Positions 58,578 to 64,000 of a stretch of 64,000 bases of DNA are shown piece by piece. The stretch is from NCBI RefSeq assembly GCF_963974515.1, contig NZ_CAXBDD010000004.1:1-64000 (forward strand), given 5' to 3'. The DNA is from Sunxiuqinia sp963974515 (GTDB lineage: Bacteria; Bacteroidota; Bacteroidia; Bacteroidales; Prolixibacteraceae). The stretch's first letter is position 1. Every line of letters begins with the position of its first letter. The notes beneath the pieces were generated by a model, which worked only from the letters and a program-made list of their open reading frames with translations, was not told the origin of the DNA and searched no databases. Made by a program: the position numbers and the translations under genes.

Positions 58578-58701
58578 GTGTTTTAGAGTTGTGTATTCTG
58601 AATAGCTGCGAAGGAGTTCAATAGCTCTGTCCGCTTAAGAATCCCGAAACAAGCCCGGGATGACTACTAAAAACTGATTACGGAGACTCAACACTAGCCC
58701 T

Positions 58702-59892
58702 TTATTCCGCCAGCAACTTATCAGCCATGGCATTGGCTAGTTCAATGCATTGCTGGTATTTATCCTTTTTCAGGGCACCTTTTTCTTCTACCGGCTCATA
58801 CACCAAATCCCATTTAATATTATCGGCAAACTTCACCAGGTTCTTTACACCGCCCCCGTTCCATGCGAAATTCCCAAACACACCCAGGTAATGATCTTTA
58901 ATGCCCATGTGCTCAATGGTGGTCAGCAAGGTCTGCACATTCGGGAACATGGCATTATTGTAGGCACAACTTCCGACAATAAAACCTTTGTATTTGAAAA
59001 TATCGTTGATAATGTACGAAGCATGAGTCTTGGACGAATCGTACACACGGATGTCTTTAATGCCGCGCTCACTTAGCTGGCGGGCAATCACCTCGGCCAT
59101 TTTTTGCGTATTTCCATACATCGAGCCATACACAATGATCACCCCCTTATCTGTATCATAGGTGCTCCACTTGTTGTAACGGCTCAACACCCAGTCCAGA
59201 TCAGTTCGCCAAATGGGCCCGTGAGTAGCGGCAATCATCTGAATGTCGAGCGGTGCCAACTTTTTGATGGCGCGTTGCGTGTGCGGACAATATTTTCCGA
59301 CAATGTTGGTGAAATAACGCATGATCTCCACTTCGTAAAAATCAAGGTTAATTTCATCGTCAAAAACACCACCATCCAGCGTTCCGTAACTTCCAAAGGC
59401 GTCGCCCGAAAACAAGATTTTATGCGTCTCATCGTAAGTAACCATTGTTTCGGGCCAGTGAACCATCGGGATCATCTGAAACTGCAGCCTGACCTTTCCG
59501 AGATCAAGGGTGTCGTTATCGTATACTTCCAGGGTATTGTCTGGTTTGAAGTAAAAACTCTCTACAAATCCGAAGGTCTTTTTGTTTCCAACCAACGTGA
59601 TGTTTGGATATTTGGTTTTAACAGCTTTAATTGCTCCCGAATGGTCGGGCTCCATGTGATTGATGATCAAATAATCAACCTGCCGGTCGCCAATAATTTC
59701 CTCAATCTGGTCGAGGTAATCGTCAATAAACTGGCGCTCAACGGTGTCAACTAAAGCGATTTTCTCATCCACAATCAAATAGGAATTGTATGAAACGCCA
59801 TGCGGAATGGGCCAGATATTCTCAAACAAATTGGTCCTGCGGTCGTTATAACCCAGATAGTAGATATTTTCAGCAAGTTTAACCTGATGCAT
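58702..59892 (-). CDS. flavodiiron protein, FprA type
   Basis: 396 residues from ATG 59892; the open frame runs on upstream to 60135 but the family start is MHQVKLAENIYYLG. The diiron ligands are in NHMEPDHSG (His79, Glu81, Asp83, His84), and the C-terminal flavodoxin domain begins at VIIVYGSMYGNTQKMAEVIA. Such proteins reduce oxygen to water and/or nitric oxide to nitrous oxide. The electron donor may be the flavin reductase-rubredoxin fusion at 35266. It is divergent from mltG. Confidence 0.95.
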   Translation of the reverse strand: MHQVKLAENIYYLGYNDRRTNLFENIWPIPHGVSYNSYLIVDEKIALVDTVERQFIDDYLDQIEEIIGDRQVDYLIINHMEPDHSGAIKAVKTKYPNITLVGNKKTFGFVESFYFKPDNTLEVYDNDTLDLGKVRLQFQMIPMVHWPETMVTYDETHKILFSGDAFGSYGTLDGGVFDDEINLDFYEVEIMRYFTNIVGKYCPHTQRAIKKLAPLDIQMIAATHGPIWRTDLDWVLSRYNKWSTYDTDKGVIIVYGSMYGNTQKMAEVIARQLSERGIKDIRVYDSSKTHASYIINDIFKYKGFIVGSCAYNNAMFPNVQTLLTTIEHMGIKDHYLGVFGNFAWNGGGVKNLVKFADNIKWDLVYEPVEEKGALKKDKYQQCIELANAMADKLLAE

Positions 59893-60022
59893 AATTTTCG
59901 ATTTTTTTTGAATGACTTCCGGCCACGAAAATACAGATTTTCGCTTAGATCGGTGCCCGACTGTTTTCAATTCTTTAAAAATTAAGGTAAAACTCACACA
60001 ACTGTAAAACCGCAGAAAAGTA

Positions 60023-60030
60023 TATTTTTG
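60023..60030 (+). promoter_or_regulatory. -7 element TATTTTTG before mltG
   Basis: Perfect TAnnTTTG match 20 bp before the mltG start. Confidence 0.45.
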
Positions 60031-60049
60031 TAGCTCAAATTGAAAACAC

Positions 60050-61111
60050 ATGAATGTAAACTCAAATAATCGCTTGCATCTTTTTCCAAAGCTCAATAAA
60101 TGGCTGATCATTATTTTTGCCGTCGCCTTCATCATTGCCGGACTGCGAGGCTACCAGCTTTTTCAATATGTCTTCGAAGAAAACATTGACCACCCCGGAA
60201 GTATCACCATTGACAAGGAAGCCACTTACCAGGATGTGCTGGATTCGCTGAATTCGCGCGACATTATTGAAAATGAAAAGGCTTTTCGATGGGTGGCTAA
60301 AAAGAAAAAGTATCCGTCCAATATCAAAGCCGGGAGGTATGTTTTTGAAAAGGGGATGAACACCAACGAAATTGTGAACCGGCTGCGGGCGGGCGACCAG
60401 GAACCGGTAACGGTCACTTTCAACAACCTGCGTTTTATCGATCAACTGGCCGGGTCGGTTGCGCGAAAAATTGAACCCGACTCGCTGGAGCTACTCCAGT
60501 ATCTGAATGACAGTATGGTAATCAGCAAACACGGGTTCGACCAACATTCTTTTCACGCCATGTTCATTCCGAATACGTACGAATTTTACTGGACCACAAG
60601 TCCGGAGCAATTTGTGGACCGCATGGCGTCGGAATACAGGCGTTTTTGGAACGCTGACCGGATTGCCAAAGCCGAGGCACTTGGGTTAACTCCTGTCGAA
60701 GTATCAACCGTGGCATCCATCGTTCAGGAGGAAACCATTAAGGCCGATGAAAAAGCGCGGGTAGCGGGCCTTTATCTCAACCGGATCAAGCGGGGCATGT
60801 TGTTGCAGGCAGATCCTACCGTCAAGTTTGCCTTAGGCGATTTCGGAATCAAGCGGGTGCTCAACGTCCACTTAAAAATTGATTCTCCTTACAACACATA
60901 CATTTATGCCGGATTACCTCCGGGGCCAATCAACTTCCCCGAAATATCGAGCATTGAGGCGGTGCTAAACGCCGAAGAACACGCCTACCTATACATGTGC
61001 GCCAGCGACGAATTTAATGGCTACCACAATTTCGCAAAGACCCTGCGCGAGCACAACATCAATGCCCATCGTTACCAGGAAGCACTAAATGCGAACAAAA
61101 TATGGAAGTAA
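60050..61111 (+). CDS. mltG: endolytic transglycosylase MltG
   Basis: 353 residues. One N-terminal membrane segment (WLIIIFAVAFIIAGLRGYQL), a LysM-like part, and the YceG domain with the catalytic Glu in VASIVQEETIKADEKARVAG and substrate loop MLLQADPTVKFALG; the PYNTYIYAGLPPGPI motif follows. It cuts nascent glycan strands in the cell wall. Confidence 0.95.
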   Translation: MNVNSNNRLHLFPKLNKWLIIIFAVAFIIAGLRGYQLFQYVFEENIDHPGSITIDKEATYQDVLDSLNSRDIIENEKAFRWVAKKKKYPSNIKAGRYVFEKGMNTNEIVNRLRAGDQEPVTVTFNNLRFIDQLAGSVARKIEPDSLELLQYLNDSMVISKHGFDQHSFHAMFIPNTYEFYWTTSPEQFVDRMASEYRRFWNADRIAKAEALGLTPVEVSTVASIVQEETIKADEKARVAGLYLNRIKRGMLLQADPTVKFALGDFGIKRVLNVHLKIDSPYNTYIYAGLPPGPINFPEISSIEAVLNAEEHAYLYMCASDEFNGYHNFAKTLREHNINAHRYQEALNANKIWK

Positions 61112-61224
61112 GAGGCGCGTCAATTTCCAACAGCTTTTAACGCTATTTAAGACTCTTTCTTTAATCTTATCATGAATTAAAGAATCTTAACAGAGCCAGG
61201 ATGTAGCTTTACGATCAAAAAACG

Positions 61225-61743
61225 ATGAGGCTCCTCCTGCTTTATTTCCTCCTGGTCAGCATCCTACCTGTCGCTGGTCAGGAAGTCCCCGAAACCATTG
61301 TTTTCACCGGTTTTATTTTCTCTGAAGACTCCGTTCCGGCAGAAAATGCCCATCTGATCAATTACCGCGATACCAAGATTGTAGCAACCGACAGCACCGG
61401 CCGTTTTACCATTTTTGCACAAGAAGGCGACTCGCTGATGATTAATCATATTTCCTTACAGGCACGTGTGATACACGCCAACAAACTAAAAGCCGGCGCA
61501 AACAAAATCTATGTCGGCTTCCGCACCTACCAGCTTGATGCAGTTGCCACACGAGGCTTTGAACGGGATTACCACAATTTTGAGCAAAACATGAAAAAAC
61601 TTAACCGCGAGCTTCAAAATCTGGGTTATGGTAAAGCACAAACCGCAAGGGGTAATTACGATAATCCTTACAACCCTCAGAAAACAAATCCCGGCCTTAC
61701 CACAACCGTTGGTGAGCTGATTCGCCTGTTCAAAAAGAAGTAA
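61225..61743 (+). CDS. exported protein with carboxypeptidase-regulatory-like domain
   Basis: 172 residues with a signal peptide ending near LPVAGQE. Residues 25-110 form a CarboxypepD_reg-like beta sandwich (FTGFIFSEDSVPAENAHLIN, ATDSTGRFTIFAQEGDSLMI). The tail is basic and helical (NFEQNMKKLNRELQNLGYGK) and ends in IRLFKKK. Such domains occur at the start of TonB-dependent receptors, but here it stands alone. The role is unknown. Confidence 0.8.
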   Translation: MRLLLLYFLLVSILPVAGQEVPETIVFTGFIFSEDSVPAENAHLINYRDTKIVATDSTGRFTIFAQEGDSLMINHISLQARVIHANKLKAGANKIYVGFRTYQLDAVATRGFERDYHNFEQNMKKLNRELQNLGYGKAQTARGNYDNPYNPQKTNPGLTTTVGELIRLFKKK

Positions 61744-61760
61744 TTAAACCCGGCAATTCT

Positions 61761-61768
61761 TATCTTTG
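61761..61768 (+). promoter_or_regulatory. -7 element TATCTTTG before the HAD gene
   Basis: Perfect TAnnTTTG match 50 bp before the HAD phosphatase start. Confidence 0.45.
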
Positions 61769-61817
61769 GAACTTCAATAAAACAGTTTGCAGAGCGCAAC
61801 TAATAAAATAAATGATC

Positions 61818-62477
61818 ATGGCAATCAAGGGAGTAATTTTTGATTTTAACGGAACATTATTTTGGGATACACCTTTCCATAACACGGCCTGGGATCGGTT
61901 TCTGGAAAACCACCAGATTGAACTGACCGACCAGGAGAAAAACGAAAAAATTCACGGAAAGAACAACCGAGATATTTTCACCGGCTTGTTAAACCGGGCA
62001 ATTGAGCCGGAAGAACTCGAACGATTTATCGACGAAAAAGAACAACTATACCGCGACATCTGCGTGAAAGAGCAACAACCCCTGGCCGACGGAGCCATCG
62101 AATTATTCGAATTCCTAAAAGTGAATAATCTCCGTTACACCATCGCCACCGCTTCGGGACCAGAGAATGTAGGTTTCTTTTTTCGGCAATTCGATCTTCA
62201 CCATTGGTTTGATTTTGAACAGGTGGTTTACGATGATGGTTCCATGCGGGGAAAACCCAATCCCGACTTCTTTTTGAAAGCCATGGAAAAGCTGCAACTG
62301 AAACCCGAAGAGTGTCTGATTTTTGAAGATTCCATTGCCGGGATAAAAGCAGCGGAAAATGCAGGTGCCGGAAAAATCATCATCGTCAATTCAACCCAAA
62401 CAGACTACGGCCAGTTTGGGCACGAAGTCATCCGCACTTTTCGCGATCCAATCAGAGGGTGGTTTGAATCAACTTAG
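61818..62477 (+). CDS. HAD-family phosphatase, beta-phosphoglucomutase-like
   Basis: 219 residues from ATG 61818 (61812 is also possible). HAD motif 1 is DFNGTLF (nucleophile Asp), motif 2 ATASGPENV, motif 3 Lys in RGKPNPDFFLKA and motif 4 IFEDSIAGIKAAENAG. A small helical cap follows motif 1 as in the beta-phosphoglucomutase group. It probably dephosphorylates or rearranges a sugar phosphate. Confidence 0.9.
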   Translation: MAIKGVIFDFNGTLFWDTPFHNTAWDRFLENHQIELTDQEKNEKIHGKNNRDIFTGLLNRAIEPEELERFIDEKEQLYRDICVKEQQPLADGAIELFEFLKVNNLRYTIATASGPENVGFFFRQFDLHHWFDFEQVVYDDGSMRGKPNPDFFLKAMEKLQLKPEECLIFEDSIAGIKAAENAGAGKIIIVNSTQTDYGQFGHEVIRTFRDPIRGWFEST

Positions 62478-62549
62478 CCAGGTTTAGCCGAACCTATTGG
62501 CTCAACCATAAAAATGACCTAACTTTATTCAAAAGAAAACCCACATCCC

Positions 62550-63092
62550 ATGAACCATAGAATCAGCATGACCAACGTAAGCTTTGCGTTCCTGAAAAGC
62601 TCGCCCGACTTCCTCAACCTGGTTTTAAACAACATTAACTCATGTGTTTTACTTCTCGACAAAGACATGCGCTTACAGGCATTTAACGACGCGACAACCG
62701 CTATTTTTTTAAGAAATAAGGCAGAGGACATCCAATATGTCCGCTGCGGCGAAGCCATCGGATGCGCATATCAAGTGGAGAAAATGAAAGACTGCGGGCG
62801 AACACCCCACTGTAACCGTTGTCCGCTACGCGAGGCCGCATTGATTTCCTACTCGGAAAATAAACCGGTTTATAGAGAGCATATCGCACGCGAATTTTAT
62901 ATGAATGATGGAAAGAAAGTCTTAAAACACCTCCAGTTTTCAACCCGGTCTTTTCATTTCCAAAAAGACCGGTATATTTTGATGATCGTTGACGATATCA
63001 GCGAAATTGTGGAAACTAAAAATAAGCTGGTCGAAAAAGAAAAGCAATTTATCAACCACATGGCCAATCTGAATAGCGGACAGAACCACTAG
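62550..63092 (+). CDS. stand-alone PAS protein with cysteine motif
   Basis: 180 residues. A PAS domain (about 22-160; VLLLDKDMRLQAFNDATTAI at the start) holds an inserted cysteine-rich segment (GCAYQVEKMKDCGRTPHCNR, then CPLREA) that could bind a metal or Fe-S cluster. The protein ends in a coiled-coil linker (KNKLVEKEKQFINHMANLNS) of the type that normally joins to a histidine kinase, yet a stop follows and no kinase domain is encoded behind it. It is either a true single-domain sensor or a truncated kinase. Confidence 0.78.
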   Translation: MNHRISMTNVSFAFLKSSPDFLNLVLNNINSCVLLLDKDMRLQAFNDATTAIFLRNKAEDIQYVRCGEAIGCAYQVEKMKDCGRTPHCNRCPLREAALISYSENKPVYREHIAREFYMNDGKKVLKHLQFSTRSFHFQKDRYILMIVDDISEIVETKNKLVEKEKQFINHMANLNSGQNH

Positions 63093-63114
63093 CAACGAAA
63101 ACAAAGCAGACGTT

Positions 63115-63978
63115 TCAGTATTGGTGAAAAGCATCGGACACAAACGAAAGGACTGTTGGTAACGATTCGCGCCAGTAAGTCCAGGTATGTCCTCCCTGCC
63201 GGATGCGGAATTCGTGGGGAATTTCCTTTTTTCGCATCGCGATATGCAGCAGTGAATTGCCCTCATACAAAAAATCATCGTCGCCACAATCAATCAACCA
63301 GCGTACGGCCTTTTTCTGGTCGTCAGGCATATTCTCAACCAAGACCAAGGCGCTGTGTTGCTCATAGTAGGCTTCAATCTCGGCATCCGAGGCACCGGTT
63401 TGACCCCAGCGTTCGAAGTACTTCCGCGCATCGGCTTTAGAAAGCGGCCCGGTTGCGGCGCTCAGGGGACAGGCCGATGAAAATAGTTCCGGATGATGAA
63501 GCGCATACATCAAGGTTCCGCCACCACCCATCGACAGGCCGGCAACAGCTCGGTAGCGCTTGTCTCCTTTAATCCGATATTCCTTTTCAACGTGGGGCAT
63601 CAGTTCTTCAAAGAAGAAATCCTCGTAGCGCCACTCCCCTTGGATGTCGTTAAAATACCCCCGCTTACTGGTATTGGCATCGGGCATTACGATGATCATC
63701 GCGGTGGCCGAACCGTTTCGAATGGCTTCGTCGGTGATGCGCAGCACCTCGCCAAACTGCACCCATCCCGTTTGGTCGTCACCAGCGCCATGCAGCAAGT
63801 ACAGTACCGGATAAGTCCGCTCCGACGTTTCATAATCGGGTGGCAGATAAATAGCAAAGTGGCGGTCCATTTTCAGGATTTCGCTTTTCATGGTGAGCTT
63901 GTCGAAGACTTTTCCCGCTTGGGCAAACACGGAAGCGGAGACGATGCACAGGGTCAGGATGGAGAACAGTTTCTTCAT
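63115..63978 (-). CDS. exported CE1-like esterase (alpha/beta hydrolase)
   Basis: 287 residues with a signal peptide (ending VFAQAGK). The nucleophile is in AVAGLSMGGGG, the oxyanion region in YLLHGAGDDQTGW, the Asp in LIDCGDDDFLYEG and the His in RQGGHTWTYWRES. It belongs with the putative esterase family that includes feruloyl and acetyl-xylan esterases and esterase D. It probably removes acyl groups from plant polysaccharides, in line with uronate use. Start at ATG 63978, close to the window end. Confidence 0.9.
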   Translation of the reverse strand: MKKLFSILTLCIVSASVFAQAGKVFDKLTMKSEILKMDRHFAIYLPPDYETSERTYPVLYLLHGAGDDQTGWVQFGEVLRITDEAIRNGSATAMIIVMPDANTSKRGYFNDIQGEWRYEDFFFEELMPHVEKEYRIKGDKRYRAVAGLSMGGGGTLMYALHHPELFSSACPLSAATGPLSKADARKYFERWGQTGASDAEIEAYYEQHSALVLVENMPDDQKKAVRWLIDCGDDDFLYEGNSLLHIAMRKKEIPHEFRIRQGGHTWTYWRESLPTVLSFVSDAFHQY

Positions 63979-64000
63979 TGGATCTTATTTCGTTGGTTCA

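Noticed and set aside
59104..59754. Plus-strand frame of 216 codons
   Set aside because: Antisense to the flavodiiron protein, which is complete and conserved.
59893..60135. 81-codon N-terminal extension of the flavodiiron protein
   Set aside because: The extension covers the divergent promoter region and part of mltG, and has no family support.
38610..61123. The 14-mer AAGAGGCGCGTCAA at 38610-38623 and 61110-61123
   Set aside because: Matches of this length are expected by chance in 64 kb, and the surroundings share nothing else.

Overview
The window is a gene-dense stretch of a Bacteroidota chromosome with moderate GC. Three things point there: paired PorP/SprF-type outer-membrane proteins of the type IX secretion system, promoters of the TAnnTTTG type (clearest case TTTG-N18-TAATTTTG before rplS), and A-rich leaders with few Shine-Dalgarno sites. 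The gene set (uronate catabolism with a TRAP transporter, FprA flavodiiron protein, flavin reductase-rubredoxin fusion, Crp-controlled haem lipoproteins) would suit a facultative or anaerobic marine or sediment member of Marinilabiliales, but that placement is inference. No rRNA, tRNA, CRISPR array, insertion sequence or phage gene was seen.

Layout. 1-2.8 kb (minus): a barrel protein cut by the window edge, a monohaem lipoprotein, a six-haem lipoprotein with a collagen-like stalk, and a cysteine-rich Crp/Fnr regulator with an Fnr-like box beside it. 3.1-5.5 kb (minus): zinc ribbon, SPFH protein plus Arc-type repressor, small protein, ECF sigma factor. 5.7-12.6 kb: second-type UvrA, a 593-residue protein of unknown function, a MATE exporter, a HEAT-like protein. 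12.6-14.7 kb: two PorP/SprF proteins. 15.6-23.1 kb (minus): seven-gene hexuronate operon uxaE-uxaC-kdgK-eda-dctP-dctQ-dctM. 23.3-31.8 kb (plus): the divergent LacI regulator, SDR, second PfkB kinase, LarA-like racemase, Gfo/Idh oxidoreductase, pdxB, gnd. 32-54.4 kb: mostly housekeeping and single genes (IMP dehydrogenase, SLC13 symporter, HRB-like flavin reductase-rubredoxin, C69 peptidase, rplS, YitT, patatin-barrel fusion, GH16-like repeat protein, prfC, serA, transketolase, alcohol dehydrogenase, GDSL esterase with ATPase). 54.6-58.6 kb: a broken gene and then uxaB-uxaA. 58.7-64 kb: flavodiiron protein, mltG, HAD phosphatase, a stand-alone PAS protein, a CE1-like esterase.

How the genes work together. 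The uronate genes form a near-complete route: TRAP uptake, UxaC isomerisation, UxaE epimerisation of fructuronate to tagaturonate, UxaB reduction, UxaA dehydration to KDG, KdgK phosphorylation and Eda cleavage to pyruvate and glyceraldehyde 3-phosphate. The two loci lie over 30 kb apart but carry the same 16-bp operator, twice between uxaE and lacI and once (inverted) before uxaB, so they look like one LacI-type regulon. The lacI gene has no ordinary start codon in front of its DNA-binding domain. The LarA-like enzyme keeps the residues and spacing of the nickel-pincer active site and may be a sugar-acid epimerase rather than a lactate racemase.
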